Shown piece by piece: positions 34,074 through 42,689 of a stretch of DNA of 64,000 bases. The position numbers were made by a program, and so were the translations under genes. Numbering within the stretch: position 1 is the stretch's first letter; every line of letters starts with the position of its first letter. This DNA is from Eubacteriaceae bacterium Marseille-Q4139 (GTDB lineage: Bacteria; Bacillota; Clostridia; Lachnospirales; Lachnospiraceae). The stretch spans positions 1,006,365 through 1,070,364 of the forward strand of contig JAGTTQ010000001.1 in NCBI GenBank assembly GCA_018223415.1, given 5' to 3'. A model generated the notes under the pieces. That model was not told the DNA's origin. It made no database searches and saw nothing but the letters and a program-made list of their open reading frames with translations.

Positions 34074-35489
34074 TTATTCTTCGGAAGCCTCTTCGCCGTC
34101 GTCGGCCAGGGCTGCCTTAATCATGATCGCACATTCGATGCGCTTCTTCTGCATCGCACAGCCGATGTCATAGGCATCGGTAATGGAGCCGTGGAAGTTG
34201 TAGGAATTGGCCGCGCATCCGCCGCTGCAATAAAACCTTGCAAAGCAGTCCTTACACTTTTCCTTTGCATAGACGTTGCAGAGCTTGAATTCATCGCGCA
34301 CCTTCGTGTTGGTGATCCCCTCGTCCACGTTTCCGAGAAGGAAGTCCTCCATGCCTACAAACTGGTGGCACGGATAAAAGTCGCCCCATGGCGTCACGGC
34401 CAGGTACTCGGTTCCCGAACCGCAGCCGGAAAGGCGCTTTGCCACGCACGGCCCCTGGTTCAAGTCAATCATAAAGTGGAAGAACTTAAATCCATGGCCT
34501 TCCTTCGTCCGCTTCACAAATTCCTTTGCCAGGCGGTCATATTCCTCAAGAATTGCCGGCAGGTCTTCCTCCCTGATGGAGTAATCTGCCTCCGGCGGCG
34601 CCACGACAGGCTCAACGGAGAGCTTTTCAAAGCCCAAATCCGCAAAATGAAGCACATCCTCGCCGAAATCCAGATTATGTCTCGTGAAGGTGCCCCTCAC
34701 AAAATAATCCTTATCCCCGCGGGAAGCGGCAAACTTCTGGAACTTCGGCACAATCAGGTCATAGCTGCCGCTGCCGTTCCGAAACGGGCGCATGTTGTCG
34801 TTGACATCCTTCCGTCCGTCCAGGCTTAAAACGACGTTGCTCATTTCCTTGTTGCAGAATTCCATGATTTCGTCATTCAAAAGGACTCCGTTTGTCGTCA
34901 GGGTAAAGCGGAACTTCTTATTAAATTTTTCCTCCTGGGAACGGCCGTATTCCACGAGCTGTTTTACAACATTCCAGTTCATGAGCGGCTCGCCGCCGAA
35001 GAAATCTACCTCCAGGTTCCTGCGGTTCCCGGAATTTGCAATCAGGAAATCCAGAGCCTTTTTCCCGACCTCAAAGCTCATGAGCGCACGGCGCCCGTGA
35101 TACTCGCCCTCTTCCGCAAAACAGTATTTGCAGGCCAGGTTGCAGTCATGGGCAATATGAAGGCAGAGCGCCTTCACGACTGTCTGGCGTTTTTTAAAGT
35201 CTACCACATAGTTTTTGTAAATATCCGCGGTGAAAAGTTCCTCCGCGTCGATGAGCTCCTGGACATCGGCCAGTGCCTCGGAAAGCTCTTCCTTGGAATA
35301 CCGGGAAGAAAGGGCATCGCGGACTGCCTGCCTCTCTTCGTCGGAAAGCGCCCTCGGCTTCTCCATGTCCTCCACCCGCTCGGAAAGAACCTGAATCACA
35401 TCGTAAAGCAAAGCATCCGCCGCATGGACAGAACCGCTGTTGACGTCTAAAACGATGTAGTAGCCATTGTTGATATACTGGTGTATCAA
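34074..35489 (-). CDS. scfB: Radical SAM SCIFF (ranthipeptide) maturase
   Basis: This radical SAM/SPASM enzyme of about 471 residues installs thioether bonds on the SCIFF peptide encoded just upstream. The radical SAM cluster motif is CNLACKYC near residue 105; an N-terminal peptide-recognition region (IHQYINNGYYIVLDVNSG) precedes it. The SPASM auxiliary-cluster cysteines are in the last third (CGSGTEYLAVTPWGDFYPCHQ and CKDCFARFYCSGGC). I prefer the TTG at 35489: AGGAG is seven bases upstream, while the ATG at 35495 is only one base from it, and family members begin near IHQY. A large hairpin lies between scfA and this gene. Confidence 0.9.
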   Translation of the reverse strand: MIHQYINNGYYIVLDVNSGSVHAADALLYDVIQVLSERVEDMEKPRALSDEERQAVRDALSSRYSKEELSEALADVQELIDAEELFTADIYKNYVVDFKKRQTVVKALCLHIAHDCNLACKYCFAEEGEYHGRRALMSFEVGKKALDFLIANSGNRRNLEVDFFGGEPLMNWNVVKQLVEYGRSQEEKFNKKFRFTLTTNGVLLNDEIMEFCNKEMSNVVLSLDGRKDVNDNMRPFRNGSGSYDLIVPKFQKFAASRGDKDYFVRGTFTRHNLDFGEDVLHFADLGFEKLSVEPVVAPPEADYSIREEDLPAILEEYDRLAKEFVKRTKEGHGFKFFHFMIDLNQGPCVAKRLSGCGSGTEYLAVTPWGDFYPCHQFVGMEDFLLGNVDEGITNTKVRDEFKLCNVYAKEKCKDCFARFYCSGGCAANSYNFHGSITDAYDIGCAMQKKRIECAIMIKAALADDGEEASEE

Positions 35490-35627
35490 ATCCATTCTCC
35501 TATCTATTATCCATATCCCCGCGCTGGAAGCGCATGATGCCCTGGCAAAGAAAAAAGCCCGGCTCGCCGGACTCCCACGCCAAAGCACGGCTGCCGGAAC
35601 GTCATGCGCGCCGGCACTTGAGACAAA

Positions 35628-35688
35628 AGCCATTTTATCGACAACAGCCCCTACAATCATACGACCGTAGGGGTCTGTCTAAATGGCT
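35628..35688 (-). terminator. Two-tier hairpin between scfA and scfB
   Basis: Outer arms AGCCATTT (35681-35688 read on the minus strand) and AAATGGCT (35628-35635) enclose inner arms CCCCTAC/GTAGGGG (35648-35654 and 35667-35673), with partial pairing between. A short T-run (TTTTG) follows on the minus strand. It probably reduces readthrough, giving more precursor peptide than enzyme. Confidence 0.5.
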
Positions 35689-35709
35689 CTTTTCTTTCCG
35701 CAGTTTACA

Positions 35710-35856
35710 CTAGCGGCTGCTGTTCTCACAGCTCTGGTTTCCTACTGTACAGGATGTCTTGCATGCGGACTGGCAGGATGTCTGGCACTCGCCGCAGCCG
35801 CCCTTCTTCATGCTGTTCTTTAACGTATTGGAGCTTAATGTCTTAACGTGTTTCAT
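35710..35856 (-). CDS. scfA: SCIFF ranthipeptide precursor
   Basis: This 48-residue peptide has six cysteines in its C-terminal half (GGCGECQTSCQSACKTSCTVG plus QSC), the 'six cysteines in forty-five residues' pattern nearly universal in clostridia. The leader begins MKHVKTLSSNTLKNSMKKGG. ScfB is expected to link cysteine sulfurs to the alpha carbons of threonines; the function of the mature peptide is unsettled, with proposed roles in signalling. The ATG at 35856 follows AGGAGG. Being first on a transcript with secDF suggests, but does not show, a link to export. Confidence 0.92.
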   Translation of the reverse strand: MKHVKTLSSNTLKNSMKKGGCGECQTSCQSACKTSCTVGNQSCENSSR

Positions 35857-35944
35857 TTCCTTAAATCCTCCTGTTCTTTCTATTCCCGCAGGTTCTTCCT
35901 GCCGCAGGGCATAATTCACCTGCTTTTTTCAAACTCGTGACCCG

Positions 35945-35973
35945 ATTATACCATAGGAAACTTCATTATGCAA
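35945..35973 (-). promoter_or_regulatory. Promoter of the scfA operon
   Basis: Minus strand TTGCAT (35968-35973), 17-base spacer, perfect TATAAT (35945-35950). The leader to scfA is about 80 bases and contains a short GCAGG/CCTGC stem. Confidence 0.65.
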
Positions 35974-36090
35974 TATGTTTCGGCGTTTCGCCCGATAAAG
36001 CTTCCATACCCTTACCTCTCTTCTTTAAAAGGAAAAAATAGGCGGCGTACAGGACATTTACCGGAGCGCGTACGTCATACCGAAAACATG

Positions 36091-36330
36091 CTAAAAATTT
36101 GCCTCCTTACATAACAAAATTCCAATAGACGGATTTTCCCCGTTTTTCCGTTCCTGTTCATTCAAATCCTGTGGGGCATTCAAATTTAACTCTTCGGTAT
36201 TGATAAAATCCAGCAAATATTCATCGTGATACATGAAACTGATTTCCGTAAATGCACCTAACGGGAAATCGATAGCCGACGGCAACCGATTTGTTGAAAC
36301 AGAAAAAGCGGCATCCCCTATCTGCTCCAA
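36091..36330 (-). pseudogene. Remnant of a DUF1016/YhcG-like PDDEXK nuclease
   Basis: This 79-residue reading frame has a C-terminal part, LNEQERKNGENPSIGILLCK, that resembles the last conserved block of DUF1016 (YhcG) nucleases, where a glutamine-rich helix is followed by NPTIGLLLC. The catalytic region that should precede it is absent, and residues 1-45 do not match. It is most likely a decayed fragment. YhcG proteins often accompany restriction systems, but none is near. Confidence 0.4.
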
Positions 36331-36351
36331 ATCGATAGCTGCGGCAGTGAT

Positions 36352-36864
36352 TTATTGCCGGGCAAAGTCTCCGCAGGTTTCCCGGCTTTTACGGTGCCGT
36401 TTTCCGCCTCTTACCGCCTCTCTCAAAAAATATCCCAGTAACAGCATGATAATCTCCGGCTCCAGATATTCCATGAACATATAATAGGAAGTAAAATTTT
36501 GCCGTATTAAAAAAATACAGAACCCGCGGACGGCAAACGCCAGAGCAACCGCCAGGCCGATTTTCCAAAGCGGCAGAAAAAATCTGCGTCCTCTTTCAGA
36601 AAGCAGGTACAGGAAAGAAAACAGGCATAAGACCTGGGAAAACAGGACAATAAAACAGGTAGTCTGAAAGAGTGTTTCATTGAAAGGCACGGGATTTCTC
36701 AGATACTCTCCCCATGTCTCATAGTCCATCGGTATGACCGACAGGTCGGCCGGCGCAGGTTCCTTAGAAAATAAGAGCATAAAAATCACAAGAAAAATCT
36801 GAAAGCCCACTATGAGGCCGCCTATCAGCTTTAAAATCAGATTCCAAAGATTCTCTTCTGACAT
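36352..36864 (-). CDS. Hypothetical membrane protein with four predicted helices
   Basis: This 170-residue protein is not recognised. Hydrophobic segments are LKLIGGLIVGFQIFLVIFMLLF, FIVLFSQVLCLFSFLYLL, IGLAVALAFAVRGFCIFLI and an amphipathic EIIMLLLGYFL, with a basic C-terminus (GGKRHRKSRE). The topology resembles DUF2975-type membrane proteins, but I cannot confirm that. A GGAGGG lies about 10 bases before the ATG. It lies just upstream of the nuclease remnant on the same strand. Confidence 0.6.
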   Translation of the reverse strand: MSEENLWNLILKLIGGLIVGFQIFLVIFMLLFSKEPAPADLSVIPMDYETWGEYLRNPVPFNETLFQTTCFIVLFSQVLCLFSFLYLLSERGRRFFLPLWKIGLAVALAFAVRGFCIFLIRQNFTSYYMFMEYLEPEIIMLLLGYFLREAVRGGKRHRKSRETCGDFARQ

Positions 36865-36993
36865 CGTGCATCCCTCCTTCCTGTCTTAATTTTACCATCC
36901 CGTTTTCCGAAATACAACTGCTGCCTGGGATAATCCTCCGCCTCCGCGAATATATTAAACAAAACGACAGTCACACATCAGAAAGGAGTCCCT

Positions 36994-37353
36994 ATGGCAA
37001 AATCCAAGCCGTGGCTCATGGTTCGGACGCTCATCATCACCTACGTGATTTCCGGCCTTTTGATGGTGCTTTTGGCACTGGCGCTCTGGAAATTCCGCCT
37101 GCCGGAAAGCCAGGTGGACATGGGCATCAACGCCGTCTACATCATTTCCTGCCTGGCCGGCGGCTTCCTCTCCGGCAAGGCCATGAAAACGAGGCGGTTC
37201 GTCTGGGGCTTTCTCACCGGCCTTCTCTACTTCGCGGCCCTGTTCTTCATGTCCTTTCTCCAAAACGGCGGCGTTTCCGGCGATACCGTACATACCTTGA
37301 CCGTCCTCGCCATGTGCGCTTTGAGCGGGATGGCAGGCGGAATGATGAGCTGA
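36994..37353 (+). CDS. TIGR04086 family membrane protein
   Basis: This 119-residue protein has four predicted helices and the small-residue pattern of the TIGR04086 family (YrzE-like): VDMGINAVYIISCLAGGFLSGKAMKTRRFVWGF then LLYFAALFFMSFLQNGG. Its function is unknown, but members are often found next to the SCIFF/secDF/yajC genes, as here. AAAGGAG precedes the ATG and a strong terminator follows. Confidence 0.8.
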   Translation: MAKSKPWLMVRTLIITYVISGLLMVLLALALWKFRLPESQVDMGINAVYIISCLAGGFLSGKAMKTRRFVWGFLTGLLYFAALFFMSFLQNGGVSGDTVHTLTVLAMCALSGMAGGMMS

Positions 37354-37386
37354 GATGGCATGGACGAGGGTTTCCATGTCCAAAAA

Positions 37387-37425
37387 ACGCCGCAGCCCCG
37401 GGGATGAGAGCTGCGGCGTTTTTTG
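37387..37425 (+). terminator. Strong terminator
   Basis: ACGCCGCAG (37387-37395) pairs perfectly with CTGCGGCGT (37411-37419), followed by TTTTTT. Confidence 0.85.
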
Positions 37426-37498
37426 ATAGCAAAAAAGGAGAATCCCCCCGCCCGTCCATACCAGCAGGGAAATTCTCCTTTTCATTTTCTAAGCAGCT

Positions 37499-37624
37499 TT
37501 AGTTCTTCCCGTTCCCTGCCTTGGAAAGCAGGTACACGGCCAGGGCCAGGATTCCGATGACAACGAAGATTCCGATCATCCCCTGCCACATCATTTCAAG
37601 AGCAAACAAAACATTCGCATTCAT
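37499..37624 (-). CDS. OadG-related small transporter subunit
   Basis: This 41-residue membrane peptide begins MNANVLFALEMMWQGMIGIF and has one helix (MIGIFVVIGILALAVYLLS) and a short basic tail. AGGAGGTA precedes the ATG. It lies 12 bases after oadB on the same strand. Gamma-like small subunits of this size accompany OadB in related genomes and help assemble the sodium-pumping decarboxylase; the normal biotin and carboxyltransferase genes are not in this window. Confidence 0.7.
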   Translation of the reverse strand: MNANVLFALEMMWQGMIGIFVVIGILALAVYLLSKAGNGKN

Positions 37625-37636
37625 ATCCGCTACCTC

Positions 37637-38764
37637 CTACATAAAGAATCCCAGGACAATGCCGCCTGCAACTGCGGAAGCGACCTGACCGGAAACATTG
37701 GCGCCGATGGCATGCATCAGAAGATGGTTGGTGCGGTCCTCCGATACGCCGAGCTTCTCAACAACACGGGCAGACATCGGGAATGCGGAGATTCCGGCTG
37801 CACCGATCATCGGGTTGATCTTCTTCTTGGAGAAAATGTTCAGGACCTTTGCAAACAGGACACCGCCCACCGTATCGAACACGAAAGCAAACAGGCCAAG
37901 TGCCATAATCATAACTGTCTGAAGCGTAACGAACTGCTCTGCCCTCATGGAGAAAGAAATCGTGATTCCAAGGAGCAGCGTGATCAGGTTCGCCAGGGAG
38001 TTCTGCGCCGTCTCAGAAAGGCTCGTGAGAGCGCCGCACTCGCGGATCAGGTTTCCGAACATCAAAAAGCCTACGAGGGATACGGAAGCCGGGGCAACGA
38101 GGCCGGCGATAAACGTAACGAAAATCGGGAATGCAATTCTCGTAAAACGGCTTACATTGCCGGGCTGATACGGCATCTGGATCATACGCTCTTTCTTCGT
38201 CGTAACAGCCTTGATAACGGCCGGCTGGATAATCGGCACCAATGCCATGTAAGAATAGGCCGCCACGGCGATTGCGCCGATGTAATTGGACTTTAATACC
38301 TGGGACACGAGAATCGAGGTCGGGCCGTCGGCCGCGCCGATGATTCCGATGGATGCCGCATCCTTGATATCAAAGCCAAGAATGGACGCCAGGACAATCG
38401 TAAAGAAAATACCAAACTGTGCTGCTGCGCCGAATAAGAACATTTTCGGGTTGGAAAGCAGGGGGCCGAAGTCGATCATGGCGCCGATTCCGATAAACAG
38501 AAGAAGCGGGAACGCTTCCGACGCCTCGATTCCTGTTTCAAACAGCCACTGCACAATACCGTGGGTTTCTCCAACGCCTTCCATGAACTGATTTAAAGCA
38601 CCGCTGGCCGGGATATTCACCAGGATTGCGCCGAAGCCCATCGGAAGGAGCAGGGACGGCTCATAATCTTTTTCAATCGCCAGGTAGATGAGAATGATTC
38701 CCACCACGTACATTACGATCTGCTGCCATGTGATAGACAAAAGACCGCTCCAAAGAAATTCCAT
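37637..38764 (-). CDS. oadB: Sodium-translocating decarboxylase beta subunit (OadB-like)
   Basis: This 375-residue integral membrane protein couples decarboxylation of a carboxybiotin intermediate to sodium export. Nine or so helices are predicted. Conserved stretches are LLFIGIGAMIDFGPLLSNPK, SIGIIGAADGPTSIL (ion-site region), RIAFPIFVTFIAGLVAP and the C-terminal LLMHAIGANVSGQVASAVAGG. The start is the ATG at 38764 after AAGGAGG. The matching alpha subunit is not nearby, so the substrate (oxaloacetate, methylmalonyl-CoA or glutaconyl-CoA) is open. The leader contains a strong terminator-like hairpin. Confidence 0.88.
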   Translation of the reverse strand: MEFLWSGLLSITWQQIVMYVVGIILIYLAIEKDYEPSLLLPMGFGAILVNIPASGALNQFMEGVGETHGIVQWLFETGIEASEAFPLLLFIGIGAMIDFGPLLSNPKMFLFGAAAQFGIFFTIVLASILGFDIKDAASIGIIGAADGPTSILVSQVLKSNYIGAIAVAAYSYMALVPIIQPAVIKAVTTKKERMIQMPYQPGNVSRFTRIAFPIFVTFIAGLVAPASVSLVGFLMFGNLIRECGALTSLSETAQNSLANLITLLLGITISFSMRAEQFVTLQTVMIMALGLFAFVFDTVGGVLFAKVLNIFSKKKINPMIGAAGISAFPMSARVVEKLGVSEDRTNHLLMHAIGANVSGQVASAVAGGIVLGFFM

Positions 38765-38845
38765 ACTGATTTCCTCCTTGTAATCGTTCGGAGCAGGCTG
38801 AAGCCGGCGCACCAGACGGCTTTCTGCCGGCATATCTTTCCGGCA

Positions 38846-38891
38846 AAAGAAAAAGACTTCTTGCAGATAACAGCCGTATCTGCAAAAAGTC
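38846..38891 (-). terminator. Terminator-like hairpin in the oadB leader
   Basis: On the minus strand GACTTTTTGCAGATA (38877-38891) pairs with TATCTGCAAGAAGTC (38855-38869), leaving a 7-base loop, followed by TTTTTCTTTT. It lies about 90 bases before oadB and after an upstream small frame with its own ribosome site (ATG near 38949), so attenuation is plausible. Confidence 0.6.
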
Positions 38892-39018
38892 TCGTTACCA
38901 GTTCTGGTATGCACCGCCAGGCGATTTGCCGCGATTGTTGACGGTACATTTCAACTACTCCCTTTTTGGTTGCTAGAAAAAATATAAACGCTTCCTGAAA
39001 AATTGTCAAGAGATGAGA

Positions 39019-40296
39019 TTAAATTTCCTCATCTTTAGCGTCTTCTTTACTCTGGATGTACAGATGGATCTCGTCGATCCGGTTCCTGTCCATCTTCTCC
39101 ACAACGAAGCGGAGATTCTGGTATGTGACCTCCTCGCCGGCCTCCGGCAGATGGTCGAGAAGGCCGATGACAAAGCCGCCGATGGAATCATAGTCCTCCG
39201 ACTCCAGTTCCAGGCCAAGCTGATCGTTGAGATCGTCTAGCTTCGTAGACGCCTCCACGAGATATTCGCCCGGGGCCACCCGGCGAACCAGGTCTTCCTC
39301 GTCCTCGTCGTACTCGTCGCGGATCTCGCCGACGATCTCCTCCAGCATATCCTCCAGAGTGATCAGGCCGGCCGTCGCGCCGTACTCGTCGAGCACGATG
39401 GCAATATTATTCTGAGTCTTGCGAAGCTCCACCATAAGCTCCGTGGTTTTCTTGAATTCATAGGTATAAAGCGGCTCGCGCAGATAATCCCGCAGGCAGA
39501 AATTCTGGCCCGGCTCCGCAAGCAGCAGATCCTTGATGTTGATGATGCCGATCACGTTGTCCGTGGTCTCCTCGAAAACCGGATATCTGGTGTATTTCTC
39601 CTCGCGGAACACCGAGATGACCTCCTCATACGTGGCGCCTACATCCACAAACGTCATGTCAATCCGCGGCACCATGATGTCCTTCGCCACGGAATCACCG
39701 AAATCGAACACATTGTAGATCATCTTCTTTTCGTCCGATTCGATGACGCCCTCCTCGTGGCTCACCTCCACGATGGTACGAAGCTCATCCTCCGTAATGG
39801 CGTCCTGCTTCTTGTTTGGATCAATATGAAGCACCATGAGAACTGCCAGGGACATCTTGTTGACGATAAAAATCACCGGCGTCAGCACCTGCATCAGCGC
39901 ATAAATCGGTTTCGCAAACCGCAGCGCGATGGTCTCCGCATAGAGGGTGGCCGTGGTCTTCGGCGTAATCTCGCCAAAAAGGAGCACGAGAAGCGTCAGC
40001 ACGCCAGTGGCAATTCCCACGAACCGGTCGCCGAATGCCTTCGTCACGATCACCGTCATGAGAGACGAAGCCGACAAGTTCACGATATTGTTGCCGATCA
40101 GGATCGCACTTAACATTTTCGGCTGGTTGTCAAGTATCTTTGATAAAACGACCGCACTGCTTAAGCCTGCGTCAGCAAGATTCCTCACACGGATCTTGTT
40201 CACCGTAACCATCGCAGTCTCTGAAGAAGAGAAAAATGCGGACAATGCCAATAGCCCAATTACAATCAAAATTTGCAGGGCTTGCCCTGAATCCAA
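39019..40296 (-). CDS. CNNM/CorC-type transporter with CBS domains (hemolysin family)
   Basis: This protein of about 425 residues has an N-terminal CNNM/DUF21 membrane domain (ALSAFFSSSETAMVTVNKIR), a pair of CBS domains (IMVPRIDMTFVDVGATYEEV and NVIGIINIKDLLLA) and a C-terminal CorC/HlyC transporter-associated domain (EYLVEASTKLDDLNDQLGL). Relatives function in magnesium or cobalt efflux; the old 'hemolysin' name is misleading. I chose the TTG at 40296, nine bases after AGGAG; a TTG at 40305 abuts that site. A consensus promoter at 40401-40429 gives a leader of about 98 bases. Confidence 0.85.
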   Translation of the reverse strand: MDSGQALQILIVIGLLALSAFFSSSETAMVTVNKIRVRNLADAGLSSAVVLSKILDNQPKMLSAILIGNNIVNLSASSLMTVIVTKAFGDRFVGIATGVLTLLVLLFGEITPKTTATLYAETIALRFAKPIYALMQVLTPVIFIVNKMSLAVLMVLHIDPNKKQDAITEDELRTIVEVSHEEGVIESDEKKMIYNVFDFGDSVAKDIMVPRIDMTFVDVGATYEEVISVFREEKYTRYPVFEETTDNVIGIINIKDLLLAEPGQNFCLRDYLREPLYTYEFKKTTELMVELRKTQNNIAIVLDEYGATAGLITLEDMLEEIVGEIRDEYDEDEEDLVRRVAPGEYLVEASTKLDDLNDQLGLELESEDYDSIGGFVIGLLDHLPEAGEEVTYQNLRFVVEKMDRNRIDEIHLYIQSKEDAKDEEI

Positions 40297-40400
40297 AAAA
40301 ATCAACTCCTATTTCTTTAAAATATTTGCCGCCGCCCGGCACCTGGGACATGGTGGAGCCCGGCCCGCACGGCTGCATGGGTTTTGTGGTACTCCTTTCG

Positions 40401-40429
40401 ATTCTACAATATCGCCATGCCCATGTCAA
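40401..40429 (-). promoter_or_regulatory. Consensus promoter of the CorC-like gene
   Basis: Minus strand TTGACA (40424-40429), 17-base spacer, TAGAAT (40401-40406). An AAAGGAG follows directly, heading a small frame that starts MQPCGPGSTMSQVPGGG and overlaps the main gene. Confidence 0.7.
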
Positions 40430-40487
40430 CTGATTTTGGGCGGTTTCAGCAGGTTCTGTCACGAAATCCCATGAAAATCCATGGTTT

Positions 40488-41447
40488 TTACCGGGTTCTT
40501 TCCAGGTCAGCAATCATTTCCACGGCGATTTCCTTCGCCTTTGTGCCGGACACGTCTTTTCCCTCTGTTTCGCCCAGATAGATGCAAAAATATACCCTTT
40601 TGTCATCCATGTCTGCAAAGCCTGTAAACCATGCGTCCACGGTAACCCCATTGGCTTTTCCCATGCCGGTTTTCCCATAAATCATCGTTTCGGTACTGCT
40701 TACTTCCGTCAAAAGCATCACCTGCTTCAGGCTGTCCTGCGTTTCCTGTGAATAAACGGAACCGTCTCCAAAAATGCGTTCCATTACCTCCGCCTGCTCC
40801 TTCGGCGATATTTTTAAGGAGGACTCAATCCAGAAACCCGTCAGCGCCCTGTTATGATTATTTGTATTCAGCTTGCCTTCCCAGTCCGAAATATCACAAT
40901 TTCCGTAATGGAGCCTGTTCAGTTCTTCCTGCATGGTTTCTTTCCCAATCTCATCAATCACTTTCCTGTAATACCACACACAGGAGGTGCGGAACGCGTC
41001 CTCAAAGCCAATGTCCCTGTTCCAGTCCTCATTCCAGAAAATTTCACCGTTCCATTCCCTGACGGAATCGCCGGGAACAATCATCCCGTTTTCCAATGCA
41101 ATCAGGGAAGAAATAATTTTAAATGTAGAGCAGGGAGAACGCTGTGTAAGCGCCATTTCCTGATTATATATATGATAACTGCTCTCAGCCGGGTCATAAA
41201 TCACAGCGGCTCCATTGATTCCGTCAAAATAATGTTCCCAGTTTTCTTCTGTAACTACCGCTTCCTTCGTATCCGGTTCCGGCGGTACCGTTTCCAATAT
41301 GATTACACGTTCACTTACGGATTCCAGTTTTTCCGCCGGACTTTCATCGGCCCGGTTTTCATTCCTGCCGGAACATCCGGAAACGAAAAGTGTCAGAAAA
41401 AGCAGAAGAATTGCTGCTTTTTTGTATGATATAAAATGATTTCGCAT
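40488..41447 (-). CDS. Class D beta-lactamase-like lipoprotein
   Basis: This 319-residue protein is a lipoprotein (signal peptide to lipobox VSGC) with all class D beta-lactamase motifs: S-x-x-K in CSTFKI, S-x-V in TSCVWYY, Y-G-N in HYGNCD and K-T-G in YGKTGMG. The tryptophan-containing omega region (TGFWIESSLKISPKEQ) is also present. It may hydrolyse penicillins or act as a BlaR-type sensor-like or transpeptidase relative, but the soluble domain with no membrane metalloprotease argues for an enzyme. The ATG at 41447 follows GGAGG. No blaI/blaR genes are adjacent. Confidence 0.85.
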   Translation of the reverse strand: MRNHFISYKKAAILLLFLTLFVSGCSGRNENRADESPAEKLESVSERVIILETVPPEPDTKEAVVTEENWEHYFDGINGAAVIYDPAESSYHIYNQEMALTQRSPCSTFKIISSLIALENGMIVPGDSVREWNGEIFWNEDWNRDIGFEDAFRTSCVWYYRKVIDEIGKETMQEELNRLHYGNCDISDWEGKLNTNNHNRALTGFWIESSLKISPKEQAEVMERIFGDGSVYSQETQDSLKQVMLLTEVSSTETMIYGKTGMGKANGVTVDAWFTGFADMDDKRVYFCIYLGETEGKDVSGTKAKEIAVEMIADLERTR

Positions 41448-41558
41448 AGACTGCTGCCTCCCGTAAATGCTACTTCCAATATAGCAAAACGCCTGCGGCA
41501 AAAACATGTCCCGGCCAGACAGCAGCGCCGCCCGCCGGGACATGGAAATGCTCACATA

Positions 41559-42689
41559 TTATTTTACAATCTCACCGCGGAACACAATTCCCTTTACTTC
41601 CAGGCTCTCCTTGTCCAAAAGCACAGCCGTGGCATCCTTTCCCTCTTCCAGGCTGCCGATCCGGCCTTCCATGCCGATGGATTTTGCCGGGTTATAGGAA
41701 GCCGCGCGGACTGCATCCGCAAGCGGGATCCCGAACTTCACGGCCTGCCGCATGCAGCCCATGAGGCTGGTGACGGAGCCGGCCAGCGTATCCGGCTGGC
41801 CCAAAAGCGTGGCGCGGTTCCCGTGAACCTCGATCATCTGGCCGCCGAAGGGATACTCCCCGTCCGGCATGCCGGTGGCTCTTAAGGAATCGGAAATCAA
41901 AATCATCCGCTCTGCGCCGAACATGGCAAACGTCGCGCGGATCACACTTCCGTGGATATGGATGCCGTCGCAGATAATTTCCGGCATCACATGGCCGTTG
42001 TCAAAGGCTGCGCCGATGACGCCGGGATTTCTGTGGTGCAGGGACGGCATGCCGTTGTAAAGATGGGTCGCATGGTCTGCGCCCTTTGCAAACGCCTCCG
42101 AAGCCGTGTCATAATCGGCTACCGTATGGCCCACGGAAACATGGATGCCCTCTTTCGTGGCCGTCTCGATGAATTCCATGGCGTTCGGCTGTTCCGGCGC
42201 AACCGTCACAAGCTTCACAAGGCCTTCCGCGGCCGCCTGGAGCCGTCTTAACATCGGGATGTCCGGATCATGAAGGAAATCGCTGTTCTGCGCTCCCTTT
42301 TTCGCACTGGAAAGGAACGGCCCCTCCAGATGGACGCCGACTAACTCTGCGCCGGATCCGGCCGTCTTTTTGTGGGCCGCCGCCGTCTTGCAGACCTCCG
42401 TGAGCACGTCCTCACCCAGGGTCATTCCGGCCGGACAGATATAGCAAACGCCCTCAGACAGCTCATAATCGGCCATTTTTTTCAGTCCCTCAGCCGTCGC
42501 GTCGCTGAAATCCTCGCCGACGCAACCGTGGAAATGAACATCCACAAGGCCAGGGATCACGTAGCAGCCGGAGGCGTCTATGGTCTTATCATCCCCGCTC
42601 TCGCCTGCAATCACCGCACCGTCTGTACACAGGGTTCTGTCCACGAACCCCTCTTTTAAATCGAATACCGAACCTCCGATTATCCGCAT
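41559..42689 (-). CDS. nagA: N-acetylglucosamine-6-phosphate deacetylase
   Basis: This 376-residue amidohydrolase converts GlcNAc-6-phosphate to glucosamine-6-phosphate. It has the metal motif VDVHFHGCVGED, the conserved EGPF (GVHLEGPFLS), SVGHTVADYD, ATHLYNGMPSLHHRNPG and the C-terminal ISDSLRATGMPDG. It overlaps the end of nagB by 10 bases, so the two are translationally coupled and catalyse successive steps of amino-sugar use. Confidence 0.93.
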   Translation of the reverse strand: MRIIGGSVFDLKEGFVDRTLCTDGAVIAGESGDDKTIDASGCYVIPGLVDVHFHGCVGEDFSDATAEGLKKMADYELSEGVCYICPAGMTLGEDVLTEVCKTAAAHKKTAGSGAELVGVHLEGPFLSSAKKGAQNSDFLHDPDIPMLRRLQAAAEGLVKLVTVAPEQPNAMEFIETATKEGIHVSVGHTVADYDTASEAFAKGADHATHLYNGMPSLHHRNPGVIGAAFDNGHVMPEIICDGIHIHGSVIRATFAMFGAERMILISDSLRATGMPDGEYPFGGQMIEVHGNRATLLGQPDTLAGSVTSLMGCMRQAVKFGIPLADAVRAASYNPAKSIGMEGRIGSLEEGKDATAVLLDKESLEVKGIVFRGEIVK

